Positions 12,351 through 26,328 of a stretch of DNA of 64,000 nucleotides are shown here, piece after piece. Positions within the stretch are counted from its first letter, which is position 1. Each line of letters starts with the position of its first letter. Origin of the DNA: Synchiropus splendidus (Eukaryota; Chordata; Actinopteri; Syngnathiformes; Callionymidae); NCBI RefSeq assembly GCF_027744825.2, contig NC_071335.1:17606001-17670000 (forward strand), written 5' to 3'. The translations under genes were made by a program, and so were the position numbers. Under the pieces are notes generated by a model. It was not told the origin of the DNA. It ran no database searches and worked only from the letters and a program-made list of their open reading frames with translations.

Positions 12351-14880
12351 ATTGTAGACACTATTATGCTTTGGTTTTTTTTTCATTTTTCTCTCTCGCA
12401 CTCATAATTTAATGCACTATATATGCGCTCTCTGGAGAGGTTATTGCATTTCTTGGCTTCCGTCTTTGTCCAAAAGTTCCCTTGTAACTGTTTTTTGAGG
12501 AATCTGCTTTACTGTGTCCTGCGCTGACCCTGAGTTTGTCCACCAGCTGCATGATTATGCGTCGAAGTGGTGCTGCATTCTCAAACCACAGGCATTCTAC
12601 AAGCTTTTACAGCAACCCAGGACATGGAGATTGTTTGGGATCAAACGTGTGGATGCTTACAAAAGCATTCTCCTTTTCTGTGGCATGGTTATGTGCAAGA
12701 AACAAAAAATAAGTTTTAATGGCATGCGCACGTACACCCCACATACTTCCATGAACACTTACCGGTCAACCCTTTGGATGCCACTGTAACAGGCAGCTTT
12801 GCTGAATGTAAACAAGCCAAGCTGCCACTATGAAGCCTGATGTAGTTTCCACTTCACACAAGCAGATGATGGACACCTGTAGCTGCAATCCGAGCAACAT
12901 TTGTGGGTGTGTTTCTATCAAAGTTTGGAGTAAATAGAGATTGAAAAATGCCCACTGGTCAAATGAGAGGAGGGAGTCAGTAGTTTGGGAGCGAAACTGT
13001 GACATAAGAAAAGCGTATGCCAGTGCTCATGGTCCCATCATAAATGACATGGAAGTCATGTAATTCAGTATGGCTGAGTGAAAAACTTACATCCCAAAGT
13101 TGGGGTCACACTGAAGTTTCTTCTATTGTACAGTATGCCTTCATCTTTCACAGTTTTCTACCTACCCAGCTTTTTTGAAATAGTGATTTGAAAGTGGAAT
13201 ATTTCACTTGAAAACACGTCCGTCTCGTCTTGCACCTGCTGGCTGCCTGGAGAAGCTCCAGTGAAGGTGACCAGGAGAATCCCTACGACTTCCTTGATTC
13301 TGCATTCAGAACCAGCGACTATGAGTCTCTAAGGGCTGTGCCTCTATCGAAATCGGATTCCAGCCACTCACAAAATGGAACTCTTTTTCGCAGGTTTATC
13401 TGTGATCTGGGTCTTTTTGTCAGAGTTAATGACCTTAGGGGGGCTGTGGAAGGGAAATATACCGAAGATAGAGATCTTATTTTGGTGTTGGGAATAGATT
13501 CAATCTCGCAACCAGTAAAATTTACCATCTCCCTCATGGTCCCAGATGAAAGGCCGAGAACTTTGTCAACTCGTGCTAGTATAGTATCTGACATGCAGAA
13601 CTCCTTTGCAACGTAGATCTATCCAGAAGCTCATCTCCTATGCTAAGTTACAGAACAGCTCACAACTCTTAAATACATAGAATATGGTGCTTATTTGGAA
13701 CAGATTTTTATCTGAAGGATGGCATTGTGTGGGCAATGCAACACTCACAGAATGCTTGAATGAACACATTCCAAAACATAAGATGGCTGGAACAAATAGC
13801 AGTGTACAGTATCAAGAGAACATTTTAAGTGTGGATTGCAGTAGAAAACCGGATCGATTATAAATTGAAACATTGCTTTTTTATAAAAAATGCAAAGCAA
13901 AATGCATAGTTAAAATTAGATTCTCCACAAAAATAAAGTAGCTGACATGTTTGTATTGTGTGTTGCTGGTGTGCATGCCATTGTGTAGTTATTAATCTTA
14001 TGATTTTACTTTTCAAGTCAGTTTAATGGCAACCTATACGTGCCCCATCGTGAAGACTGAGTGGTTGAGGATTTACATACAGTGTATTCCAGCATAATTG
14101 CTTTAACTGCTGCAGGAGAAGATTCATTTGGGGCAATTATAAACCAGAGTCATCGGCTTGCTTAGCGCTCACTCCATTTCCCCCGAAAGACACAACTGCC
14201 ATTTACCAGCAAGAGAGAATGGCTGTAATGAGTTGTTCACAATTTGTGTGACGTGGTGTGTTGATCTTAATTTAGAAGAATAATGGGGTAAATAGTGCTG
14301 TCGTTGTCGAGTCGAAGAATACCTTCTAGCCGGAAGTTAAAGGTCACACTGGAATCTAATGTGAAAGCCTCCGGGTGAATTACGGTGCTGACTAATGTGA
14401 CCAGGAGTAGAGACGTTTGACGGTTCCAGCTGAGCTGTTTGGAGGATATTAGTGTTGGCGGGCAATTATCACGCGGGTGCAATGAAATTATGGTGGTTTA
14501 TTTAGCCAGAATATTTCAGGTGTTAACACAGTGATGGCACCATCATCTTCAATTAGGAGGTTTTTTTCTCTGGAAATAATGGAGCAATTGAGTTGAGTAA
14601 GAGCAGCATTGTGTATTGAACTTTTTTGTTGAGATGGGGGGCTCGGGGTACGATCGCCGCCATATTGAAAATGACAAATCTCTATGTCACTACTGTAAGT
14701 GTAAGGGGTCAATCCATTTGTGCATATATGGTGTTATGTGCCGAGTTGTCATTTGTTGCTAAAAAATATTAAGAATTTCTTTTTAATATTTGTTAAATAT
14801 ATGCACATTCTCTGGAATTTTATCCACACTGGTTTTCACCACTTTTAACTAGGAGTGAACTAAGTTCCGCCACTCTTAAC

Positions 14881-15206
14881 TAGGGGTGTAAGAAAACATC
14901 AATATCCTCAAATGTTGCGATACTTCATTCTGCGATATTGTATCAATATTTTTGCTTAATTATCTGAATACTTGATTGTGTGATATTGTCTTGTCTATAT
15001 TGGTATTTAATACATAGATACTTGCATATGCTCCTGCATTTGTGAAGTGTTTAATACTTGTGTACTTATGTACTATCTGATTTTGCCCTTTAAAATGATG
15101 GTTATTTTTACAATATATTGCTGAACTCACAATATCACAATATATTGCAATGTATCAAATTAACCACTCCTGTCATATTGTGTTGCAAGGTGTCACAGTA
15201 TTGGAC
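14881..15206 (+). repeat. Dispersed TATCG-type repeat, copy 1
   Basis: Begins 'taggggtgtaagaaaa' and proceeds through 'gcgatacttcattctgcgatattg', 'tttaatacatagatacttgc' and 'aaaatgatggttattttt'. The same ordered landmarks occur at 19430-19785, 35559-35703 and 41432-41892. The right end is damaged. Confidence 0.75.
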
Positions 15207-15221
15207 AAAAAAAAAGAAATT

Positions 15222-15239
15222 ATATATATATATATATAT
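15222..15239. repeat. Short TA microsatellite
   Basis: About nine TA units just outside the left arm of the inverted repeat at 15248. Confidence 0.9.
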
Positions 15240-15247
15240 TCATCCAC

Positions 15248-15357
15248 AAATGAAACAAATTAAATTTGCCTTTTATTATTTTTTGCTATTTTTTTACCCC
15301 ATTTTCAATATAAGCACAAATTTGTATAAAAAATAGCAAAAAATAGATAAAAAGCAA

Positions 15358-15422
<65 letters not shown>

Positions 15423-15508
15423 AATTTGTGCTTATATTGTGGCTACAGAAAATGGGGTAAAAAAAATAGCAAAAAATAGATAAAAAGCAAATTTAATTTG
15501 TTTCATTT
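15248..15508. repeat. Long inverted repeat flanking a TA microsatellite
   Basis: The left arm at 15248-15326 and the right arm at 15419-15508 are nearly perfect reverse complements. The only larger difference is a 9-base insertion (tggctacag) in the right arm around 15440-15448. Between them are a third, direct-orientation copy of the right arm's inner part at 15327-15361 and about thirty TA units at 15359-15420. The whole could fold into a hairpin of roughly 80 base pairs. Confidence 0.88.
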
Positions 15509-17150
15509 TGAATTTAAATAGTAATAAATAATGCAGGGAAAAAAGTCTTTCTTTTGTCGTTTTGCTCTGACCTTTTGTAGAAATACTAATTTATTCCTGT
15601 GTGCTGTCATGTGTCTGAGTTGGGTGTCACATGTCAGCGAACATCATCATGTGCAGCGCCTTCAGTTATCAGGACGCTCCTGTGTTACAATCATGGCAAT
15701 TACCAATAATAACATGAATCCTGTGAGACTGTGTTGCTGTGTCAGTGAAATTATAAATGCAGCGCATGTCGTGTTTGTGGGATATGCATGACGTCTCGCT
15801 CAGTTTGCTTAAAGCGTGGTGGCATGTTGCTGGACGCTCGTTCAGCGTGTACTTCTGTGGCACAAATTGCATGTTACTAGTGTTTACCGGCTGATGGTGT
15901 CAGTGTGTGATGGCCTGGGGTTGGGAGTGTACCTATGTGTTGGCTGCGTGGAGCCGCTAAGGTCAAAGAAGGGCCTCTCTAGTTCTGTGTCTGTGCTGTG
16001 ATCCACGTGGCATCTCTGCCTGCGGCGCTGCTGATGATTCAGAGGACACGGGCTGGATGACGGTGCTGACTTTGACCCGATTCATCCGCAGCTGTTGACA
16101 CGACTCCACAGCTGTGTTCCTGTTTCTGTTGATTTGGGAGGGTGAGGGACATGCAAATGGGGTTAAACACATATGTTTGTCGTGAACGCCACTTTGCTTT
16201 AGGTGACTGATGGCAGAGATTTTGTGTGCATGTTGGGTCAGCACTGGGTCTGATCGCCGTGTTCCCCTTGTGGATTCCTGCGGGCAAATGATGACAAGCT
16301 AATGTGGCGAGTGAACCAACAGCTCCTTCGGCGAGTGCCTGAAAACAACTGTGATCACAAAGTACATTTTCAGACACACATGCACACCATGAAAACTATG
16401 GCTATAATTTAAAATTGCCCAAGTTCAAGGCTCCAAATCCTGCATATAATCTGGATCAGAATCGTAATCCCCCACCATGGGGGCTCTGATCTGATATCTG
16501 GCTATTGGTCACCGCTTGCCAGTCCCTCCAGGAGGAAAACAGCTTGGACTCAATGAAGCAATTTATTTGGGATTTATAAATATAAATGCGCTTACTGAAT
16601 TTGAATTCCTCTGTCAGAGGGAGCGAAGTTTGGAGATCCCGGCGTAAATCAATGTCCTCGGACCAGTCGATCAGTTGAACACGAGTGAATGAAATATCTA
16701 TGCAGGTTGGTGTGTTTTGGAGTCACTTTTGGAGTCTTATTTATGTATATTTATATTAAGCAATGTATATTGTTCATTCAATGTCTTGAATAGATTGATG
16801 TTACCTTGGTGACAATCGTGTCAAACGCCTGAATTTAGCTCGTAGCTGAAGCGCATTCGAGAGGTTATTCTTTTAAAGTGAAATTAGTTGCTTAATTTCC
16901 TCGGTAAGCAATGACTAATGCACTCATTAAATGAAAGTCAGCTGCAGCCCCAAAGACACAGAGGACTCCTGTTCACTCCCATCCTGCCTTTCTTCCGATG
17001 TCTTCTTTCTGTTCTGGCCAGCTGTTGGAAAAGCGGGAATTTCATTTTTTTTTTTCTTTCCAGTAGCGCCTGAGTCTCAGCATCTGTTACGTCAGAGTGA
17101 TTAGCGCCAGTGAAAGATGTCTTCAGTCGGTGACGCGTCCATATGGTTAT

Positions 17151-17161
17151 CGCGCGCGCGC
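17151..17161. other. CG alternation with Z-DNA potential
   Basis: Five CG steps in a row in otherwise ordinary intron sequence. Alternating CG of this length can adopt left-handed DNA under strain; it is also a cluster of methylatable CpG sites. No function is claimed. Confidence 0.8.
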
Positions 17162-19429
17162 TGTTGCAACAGAGTGTGTTTGCTCCAGTTGAAAAGAAAA
17201 ATGTGTGTGTTTGGGGTGAATGTGTGGTGCTGGTGATGTCAAAAGCGGCCCCACACCCGAAGACGCAGCGACAAAGCAGCCTTTACATGTGACTGAACCC
17301 ACTGAACCCCACCCATCCTTCTCACTCTCCTGGATTTAATAGGAGCACACATACAAACACACAGAGGGGGCTCTGTTTTTCTGCCCAGGCGGGAGTCTCT
17401 CTTCAGACCTGTTTAAGTTTTGCCACACAGTGCACCACTGTACCCCATCTCGCTCTGAAACCATCAGCGAGCCGCCTCCCGCTACTTGCCAGGACTCACC
17501 GCATAATTATTGGCTCAACTTCACTTTGATATAATTCAGATGCACAATCCTGCAATTGCACTCCGCTTCCAAACCCCCGGAGCACACACCGACTGCACAG
17601 CTCAAGCTCAGCCCTCCTAACCCTAGCCGCGCCGCAGGACCGATAAAAGCAACTTTCCCTGCTTATCTTTCACAGGAGGTCATGGATTAGCAGTCGCTCG
17701 GCCTTGTAGCAATGTAGCATAGTTTCTGTCTTATGTATCAGCAGACAACACAGTCAACAAGCTGGAACTCCACGCTGTGCTGGAAAAACATAATTAGTGC
17801 GGTTCCAGTAACGCTGGAACACAGTGTTATTTTCCCTGGAAATGACCCTCAGCAGTATGTCATCATTAACCTCACCATCTTTCACCACTTCAATCCTACA
17901 CTTTGGCACTCCATGTCCTCCATCTTTCTGTAGTAACCAGAGACATTTGAAATACGAAAGTCACCGCCCAAAGTTGAAAAAAAGAAATAAATGAAAGCGC
18001 TATCTGTATGGTAATAGCCTTGTTGTCATTTTCAAGCATTACTATATGGAACTGTATTATTAAAGTAATGACAATGTAATTACCAACAATTTGGGCAAAA
18101 AATAGAATTGTGATTTGTTTTGACAACATTGTGATTGATACTCAGCATGCAGTTATTTTGAGGGTGATAATTTGTTTTCTGCAGTATTATTTAACACAAG
18201 CAATACATTGTTCTATGGTAAGAACAACATGAAATTGATACAATCTATATATAAACACTTCTTCCTCTAAGCCAGCCATACATGATCAAATGATGCGTAC
18301 CAAGATATGAATGGCATATCTTTAATTAACAATTGTAAAAATTGTTTACAAAACAAAAGGCACTGTTGAGGGGAGGGAGGCTTTCTCCTTCTTTGCACGT
18401 CAAGACTGGGTTTGAGTGCTATGGATCGCTCTGGCAGGGAGTCAGACGATGGTTCGCAAAGTGGATCTGGTAAATTTTCAAAGTTCAACACCATATACAG
18501 ACCTCGAATCACACTTGATGCTGAAGCGTCAACGCGACCGCAGAGCTGGCCTCTGCTTGGTACTTGACACCACGGACTACAAGAAAGTGATCAAATAAAG
18601 AGCAAACATGTGAGAGGTGGGTGAGACAGTCCAGATAATCTGGTCATCAAACAGTGGTGTCACCGCTGAAGTCACAGCACAGCACCTCTGTGGCTGGAGG
18701 AGTGGGTTGCCAGGTTTTGCCACGTTGATTTAAAAAAAAAAAAAAAGACTGTTGAAAAAAACCTGTGCCACGAGTCGGAGCTCTTAGTTCTTCAGTCAGT
18801 TTGAGTTCCACAGGATCAAGGCTACTATTATGGTTGGAGACAGGAGCGCAGTCACTCATCGAGCTCCATCCTACTAAAGAATAAGTGCCATTAAGCTACG
18901 TCACCCTTTTTCCTGTTTGTGCTGCCTTTTCAAGAAGCTTGTTTACATTTAGTTCATACTTAAATCCTGCCGGCGAGAGTGACATTCCAGGAACAGGAAA
19001 AAGAAGTAGACACAAGTAAGGCAGGAAACACTTTGAAAACATCTGAAGAGCTAATTGATCTGACGCTGTTGCTCAGCTCTTTTTTTCCTGCAGCATGCAA
19101 AAGGAAGTAGATGGAAAACTGTTGTGCAAGTCATCTAAAACTCTGCTTCATGATTTTCTTGAGTCACATAATGTGGCCATTCTCGGTATCATGGCGTTTA
19201 TACATGCATTTACACACAGTGCTGTGCTGCTTTGTGGCTCTCAGGTTGACACACCCTCCCCCATAGTCCCCATTGTGTTATTAGATTCGGGGTCGTCTCT
19301 ACGTTGCTCTTCTTATTGGGGCTTCTGTAATACTATCACCGTGATAAAGCATAGAGGTGGAATAGAGGTAGAATATGTTTCTTCTTCCATACTAGATTTT
19401 GTATCGACATTTTGCACAACTTTATTGAG

Positions 19430-19785
19430 TGGTAGTGTCTTGATATTTTATGTCGGCTATATCCATATTCAATAAATGGATACTTGGATATACTCCTGCA
19501 TTCGTGTTGAATACTAACGTTTTCTGTCTGTACACTGCAGTTGTTTTGTTGAGTAGTAATTCATTCCTCTGTTGGACTGTGAAATTGAACTGAAAGTCTA
19601 AGTGGACCGACATCATACTAGTGACCTCGTATAGTAGAGTATTGTACTGCATTATCTGATTATCCCCGTTGAAATGATGGCTCTTATTACAATGTATTGC
19701 TGATCTGACAGTATCGCAATGTATTGTATCGCCAATCAGAATATGTAGCATATCGCAAAATACCCACCAATACACAGCCAGGGTA
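19430..19785 (+). repeat. Dispersed TATCG-type repeat, copy 2 (5' truncated)
   Basis: Shares 'ggatacttggatat', 'attcctctgttgga', 'gaaatgatggctctta' and the end 'ccaatacacagcc' with the copy at 41432-41892. The first roughly 100 bases of the element are missing. Confidence 0.75.
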
Positions 19786-19791
19786 CCTGGC

Positions 19792-19802
19792 TATATATAT
19801 AT

Positions 19803-19844
<42 letters not shown>
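19792..19844. repeat. Compound TA/CA microsatellite
   Basis: TA units, then CA units, then a longer TA run. Confidence 0.95.
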
Positions 19845-19846
<2 letters not shown>

Positions 19847-21914
19847 AACACAACAAAAATTGTTGAGGCCATTTTTCTATAAAAGTGTTTGTTCATTCAT
19901 GTGTGGTTACGGCTGATTTTACACCGCTCACACAGCTTACACCTTCTGTGGAGAAAAGGAATGCAACTGCAAAAGATGCTACCTCCGTTATGGGCGAGAG
20001 CCCTTCAGCAAAGCTGTTAAGTCACAGCAAATGTTGTGCTGCGCCAACGGAAAGCCTGTAAAAGATTCTGCTTCGTCAGACCCTTTGTAGAAAAGTAATT
20101 TCCTCTTGTTTTCATGGAGGAGGGAGATAAGCTGAGAATCGTGACATAGTTCAGACGTACTTTATAGAATAATGATTGTGTATGAAATGTAAGAAAATCC
20201 AATTGACCTCCACAAAGTGTTCAAATACACCTTCCGTTTGTCAGATGCTATCAGAGGTCTGCGACTGATTGCCACCGCTTCATCTCCCCACCGCCGCAGT
20301 CTGGATTTCTCCATGTAAATCTCCTGATTTATTTAATTCCGCAATTCAATTATGCATTAAGGGAGGCTGTATTTACTCTTGGCACTTGCAGGATTTGGTT
20401 GGAACACCAGCACGCGCCATTAGAGAGATAACCCGCTGAGCAGAACCTGACAAGTACAAGAAAGGAGAGAAAGAGCTCGGAAGGAGGCGAATGACAAACA
20501 TGATGAAATAGAAAAAGAATAAAAGTTGTGGGCGGAGATTTGCGGTGACCTAATTAAAATGTTGGAATCCGGAGAGGAATATATTAAGAAAATGTCAGTT
20601 AGGCTGAAGCAGAGGATGAGAGATTAAGAAGCTGCAGCTCTAATATAGTCTGCTTCTGCTCCCCCTCGCTTTCATCGTGGTGCGGTGGAACACTGGTCTT
20701 TAACATGTGAAGTTGCTCACATTATTAAACATGCGAGTTCTTGTCCAACGTTTATCATTACAAACCACCAAGCTCCAAGAGGCGCCTCAGCTATTACTCA
20801 AGCTAAATTGTCCTGAGACGTGGAACTCTGTACTTTAATACAATCAAATGAGAATCTTTCATTGGATGGGACTGTGTTATTCACAGCTTAGTGTTTTAAG
20901 CCAACTACAAAAGCAATGGTTCAGTGGTTCTTGCGTCTTCTTCTTTAGGCATTTCCCATTACGTCTTGACCTATCGGGATCATCCACCCGTTTACCACAC
21001 CCATGAACCTTGTTGTTGTGTGCTCTATGGTTTTTTTTTACTGCGAAAACTATCTCCAACAATTGCCCTCCACCACTCTCTGAGCTCTCTGCATGTTGAC
21101 TGATATACAGTGCTCCGTTCTAATCTGGCATTTACTCGTCTCTCCAAAGGGAAAGCTATAATCTGCCACTTCTACAACTGCTACTAATAGAAGGTCTCAC
21201 TATTTAATGGGTTGTTTCACGATGAGAGAAAACCGTTTTCAATGGCACAGGCATATAAATGTTTTAATTTACGTGAAAAATAACCACAGATTACGCAGTA
21301 AAATAATAGGAAATAAAGTAAATCAATAAAACATGACAATTAGGTTTTCAGTTTGTGCGAATAAATGCATAATAGATAGCTCAAAGTTATAGCAAGCTTT
21401 CTGGCTGAAACACAGAATAGAACTCAATCGCAATCGAGATGTGAAGAGACACAGTTTTGACATTCACTTAATATAGTTACAATTTTTTATCACACTCGAT
21501 AACGGACTGGTTGACAGTTAGTATATTAATTTAGAGAATATTATATAAATTAATGATAATGTCTTCACATGATTTCTAATATTTCTTAAATAGCATCTGA
21601 GAGATGTGTCCAGATGAAGAGACCCCAAAATAGAACTGGCAGAGCAGTCGAACATGACTGGGTTCTATGAGAGAGTCAAACATTGAATTGCCCATCTCTT
21701 CAATTAGATATCTATTGTATGTGAACATAAACAAATGGTGATGTTCGAGTCAAAGTCCAGTCATGCAGAGAACAGAACTGACCACTTAAAGTAGTAACTG
21801 GTATGTTTCATCGTGAAACAGGTTGGCTTTGGAGACAGACTGTGTAATGAAAATGTAGTTATTTTGAATTACAAAACGAGACTTGATATGACTTAATAAT
21901 GATAATTGATTAAA

Positions 21915-21933
21915 AATAAATAAATAAATAAAT
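21915..21933. repeat. AAAT microsatellite
   Basis: Four to five units of the tetranucleotide. Confidence 0.9.
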
Positions 21934-23217
21934 CTGCCACTGTTAGTCTGTCAGTCGGGGGGCGGGTCACTCTTCAAGGATTGACTGGTCACAGATGTGA
22001 AGCCTGTGCCGAACTGTGCATCCATAGATCGGACTTTCAGGGTAGTTTTGAAATTTACTTGCATTGTCTGCAAATTTGTTTGCAAAATTGTGAGCATTTC
22101 CTTACAATCCGGAGCCCTTTAAATGAGTAGATAGATCAATAGATCTAGAGATATGTGAGGAATAGAGCCGGATCAGTTATATGTGCATGAAAGTAAAATC
22201 TGCCAGTCCAATAACATTAGTGGATTTCCACCAGCTGCGCCACATCGACCTACCCACTTGGGAAGCTCCATATGTCGCTGGCATGCTTCAGCTGTGGGGG
22301 GCATTCGATACCAGACGGATGTCTTCCCCTGCACAACAGGCAGAATTAGTGTGTCAATTTTAAGAGGTAAGAGATGTGGGAGAGGGACGACAAATGCTAT
22401 TATATAAGGATGGTTAATGGACGTGTTGACAAATGACGGAGGAAGACTCGGGGGGGTGAGATGAAAAAGTATCAGCGAGGCTCCGGCAAAGTACAAGATC
22501 TTTGATTTCAGATTGCTTTGAAGTGATCCCAGCAAATAATGCCATGTGGCAGGCATGGGTTTGAGCATCAAATGGGAAGGAGTCAGATGCAGCACCACTC
22601 TATTAAGGTTCAGAAGCAGTTCACAGAGTGAAAGGGAAGCCTATTGCGTTGTGTGTTGTTAGCATCATGAGTATTTTATACAACCGTATCCAACATGCTG
22701 AATCAGGCTGGAGTTGGTCACTTGTAAGATGAACGCTGGCTTCTCTGTCTTCTGTAGGCAGATGTTTATGACAGAACTCACACTAGATATTCTGGGTTTT
22801 TAATGTGATCTTGGTTGCACACTACATTTATCTTAAAGGCCTGTTACCTGATTGTATGCTTGGATTGTTTGTCTTATTTCAACATCCACTGTGATTTTCA
22901 GTCTTTATTTTGACTATAAAAAAAATATAAATTGAAACTGACTTGCGTCAGTATTTTAGTCTAATAAAGCTTCAGTAAAACGCTCGCTCCTTCCGTGTTT
23001 GTGATTTGTTATTTGCTCCTGCCACCTAATCTGTGGCGTCAGCACTTTTTTTCGACCCCCTCCTCGCATGTTGTGAGCGCGTGTTTGTCTTCAGCGACAG
23101 TCCTGTACCAGGTGTGACTAATGGCGAGCAGAGAGGAAACATTTATTCCCTGTGGTGAGTTTAATTAGCCTATCAGCTTAGCATTGGCACCGGTTTGTTT
23201 TGAAAACCTCACACGTC

Positions 23218-23236
23218 CTCTCTCTCTCTCTCTCTC
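23218..23236. repeat. CT microsatellite
   Basis: About nine CT units. Confidence 0.92.
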
Positions 23237-25260
23237 GCTGCTGCGCACACGATCCTCCTGAAGGAGGAATCCACCAGCCAGCGTAGACTAAAACACACAT
23301 TGGAAGACAACAGACGTATCCTCACGGATAATTAACCGGCGTAATTAAAAAACATATAAATCACAGCTCTATATTTCTTGTTCTTCACTGCCTTCACGCC
23401 CAGAGGGACTATTAAAAGGTTAACACACATACAACTGATTTTTTTTGTGGTGGTGGTGGGTAGGCGTGCGGCGCAAGACAAGCAGAGCGACTGCAGAAAT
23501 GTGCGTCAGATAATCACATTTAGCTGTGTTTCCAGCAGTAATTCCTGCACTGGCTGGTAAAAGCTGTTAAGTGACGGCCAAGCCAAACTCAGCATCTGCC
23601 TTGGAGGACCGCTGGTGTGTAAATGACAGCACGAGTGGTGCTTTAAAAGCCATGTTTGTCCATTCTCATCTGTCTGTTGACAAATGAGAGACATTGTTGG
23701 CTCCTGTCGTAAATGGAAATGTTGCTGATGCCTCTTTTTTTCTGAGCAGCGGGGTAGAGCCGGCGAGGTGGTTATAGGGAAATTAAGGTGCCCTCTTTAA
23801 GGTGGAGCCAGGCTTTGTAATTTGACCACAATGTGTTACGATGTGTTTTGGGTGTGGCCCGGTCCAGCAACAAATGGCTTTTGATGTCAGTGTTGAAAGC
23901 TTTGCTGGGATTTGGAGGAGGCTCCCTGCTGTGTTGAGGAGAGGTAGCGTTGGGATGAAAGCGTGGTGTTTGTTCTTTGGCTCTGAAGCACTATGAAAGA
24001 GTTTGGTGTTGTTCTTTTGTTGAAAAACAAATGTCTTCAGTTGCATCAGCAGTCATCTTGTCAAATCCACAGAAACTCAATCCGACTATAACAAAAAATA
24101 GCGTGTTTTTCCTCCTCGACTGGTGTGACGATGAGCCCTTTGATTCCCGAATTAAACTATGTTGGCGATGTCAACTGAGGATTGATTGACACGCCGTTCC
24201 CAAAGCAGTGGCATTGTAGGATTTGCAGTAGTAACCGTGTGCCTAACATACCTGCAGGCACTTTTTATATAATGTCAAAAAGATGCTGTGATACTGTGGC
24301 GAGCCTCAGCGTGGTGCAACAAGGAACTATTCAGTTCATGTGTGCACACCTAAGCAAACCTCTACTGAGCTGCCTTGGAAGAAAATAATAAAAATAAATA
24401 TATTTAAAAAAATGGGTTATTGATAGAAACATATATAGTAATTGTTTGATTATTCTGGGGGTTCTGTCAGAAATGCAGAAACTTGAACGCTGTAATTTTT
24501 GTGATGCTGATGCACTTCATTTTAACTACTGTATGCTTTTGCAGATTGTTTTTTTGGGTTTTTCCGCAACTAAGTCACACACAAAAGCCATTGTATTTTT
24601 CAACAATTATACTGACCAACACTATTATACTGAAAATATTCCAACTTTTCAAATCAAGTGACAAATAAATAATAAAAAAGGGCAAAGTGCTTAATGTAAA
24701 ATGAATAACTTTAATTCCCTTTTCAATGAACAATGAACAGATCACACCCACAATGTAATAATAACCAGACAGACCGCTTCTCTTTTCATCGACTGCATGT
24801 CCAGGAAGTGAGTGTGGGGTCCAAGCTCCAGTCGTAAATAATAAAACTGGGCTACTCATCTAAAGCAATAAACTCCATGAGCATTGGTTTCGCCTGCGGT
24901 TAGCTCCAGTTAGCTTTCGTTCACCAGTGTCTTGGTAGCACTCAAATTCAGTGCGGTGATTTGACACTTAGACTCATGTTCTATAGCGGAGATTAACTCC
25001 GTGTTTGTTGCATGAACTGCAATTCGCATTGCCAAATGACCACCATTGTGGCTGGCTGGCTCATTGTCTGTGGCTGTAGCGTCACACTGAGCAGGGAAAT
25101 ACCCACTTTGTTTTGTCACTTTTACATTGTGATGCCATTTTTTATTGCTCCTCTTATATGAATATAAATTATATTATATATTATTTATATACATATAGCT
25201 AAAATCTTTAAAAAAAAGTGAAGATGAGCATATATTTAGTTTATATTATATACATATAAA

Positions 25261-25324
25261 GTTCTCGCGAGTCGCCAATAATGCGGCTACATTCCCACCC
25301 CTGGCCTTGAGTTTGACACCTGTG
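25261..25324 (-). mobile_element. hAT-type transposon terminus
   Basis: Read on the minus strand the stretch begins 'cacaggtgtcaaactcaag' and continues into 'gccaggggtgggaatg' and 'gtagccgcattattgg'. The start CA(G/C)AGGTGTCAAACTC is the familiar terminal inverted repeat of a hAT (Charlie-like) family in vertebrates. The bases just outside are ctctagtt, a possible 8-base target duplication. The other end was not found, so the element's length is unknown; sequence back to about 24700 may belong to it. Confidence 0.5.
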
Positions 25325-26328
25325 CTCTAGTTAAATGCTACGCTTATATCCCCAATGTTGCAGATCAAACCCCTCTGACCGATTAGCCTTGACTTATAAA
25401 AGCTAACACACACCTCTCAAAAGATCCTTTCAACTCTCTGCGGTGAAGGTTTCAGTCATTTAGAAGTTCAAACGGTGGGATGACGGGGTCACACCAGCCA
25501 TCTGAGTTCCTTAACTCCCCAGCGTTGCTTCGCCATCCCCATCGGTTTCATCAGATTTTAATCTCAGTCGGTCCATCAGACGAACGTTATCAGATCCACT
25601 CTGTTTTTCTCTTTTACTCCTCCTCAGGTCTGCCATCACCGCTGCAAAAACATCTGTGACAAAATAAATCGTGACTTCCAAAAGAAATATATTTATTGTT
25701 TGCTTATATTCAGATGCAAATCATATCACCTGAAGTGACTTCCAAGAGAAATCATTTTAATAATTTGGATCAAAGAAATATATGTTGAGCTGCTCAGCAA
25801 TTCAAATGCGGGAAGCAAATTTCGAAGTAACAGCTTGGCCTTTCATGCTGTTAAAAAAGTAATTTTAAAAGGATTTCTGCTTCAGTAAACAATTGCACTG
25901 ACACATTTCCACCCCCAGTTCGCCATGAGGTGACACAGAACCCACGACAGTCTCCACAGGCTCCTTCTGCGAGCGCAACAAGGCCTGAGCGCGTTCTGTC
26001 TGACAGACCAAAAGTGATTATAAAAGCGTGACCTGCCTTAGAATGTATCCTGGAAAATAATTGGGGCTCTGGAGGGGCACGCTGGCCTGTAATGCATCAC
26101 AATCAATTCATGCTAACACCTGCAGCACGTTCATGTGAGGCCCGGGAAACGCTCCTCAGATTGAAAATAATGGCAAAATGCTATTAATTCCTATTAAGTT
26201 GAATGTCATCAGACGACCAACAATTACTCACCGTATGACGCATGAAGCCAATTGAGGTTGGAGTGTTGTTCTGGTGTGTGTGTGTCCTTGTCTGGATTAA
26301 TGCTTGGAAATACACCCAACACATTTTG

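Larger units (their letters stand above)
10001..20000. other. Upstream xylt1 intron, block 2: no gene seen
   Basis: The sequence is non-coding with a pyrimidine-rich tract at about 10561-10745, a GT microsatellite at 12316-12350, a hairpin-forming repeat at 15248-15508, a short CG alternation at 17151-17161, two copies of a dispersed repeat (14881-15206 and about 19430-19785) and a TA/CA microsatellite at 19792-19844. A 128-residue open frame at 13230-13616 has no recognisable domain and no start or splice context, and its opposite strand is open over much of the same stretch, so it is treated as chance. Confidence 0.6.

Noticed and set aside
13230..13616. + strand frame of 128 residues beginning near a pyrimidine-rich stretch, considered as a nested gene
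   Set aside because: No motif was recognised, and the minus strand is open for 91 codons in the same place. Kept only as a remark in the block description.
15361..15420. TA run considered as part of a CRISPR-like or origin-like array
   Set aside because: It is a plain dinucleotide microsatellite in an animal intron; there are no unique spacers.
22173..22598. Minus-strand frame of 141 residues
   Set aside because: It is Leu/Pro-rich without domain pattern, and + strand frames are open over part of the same stretch.
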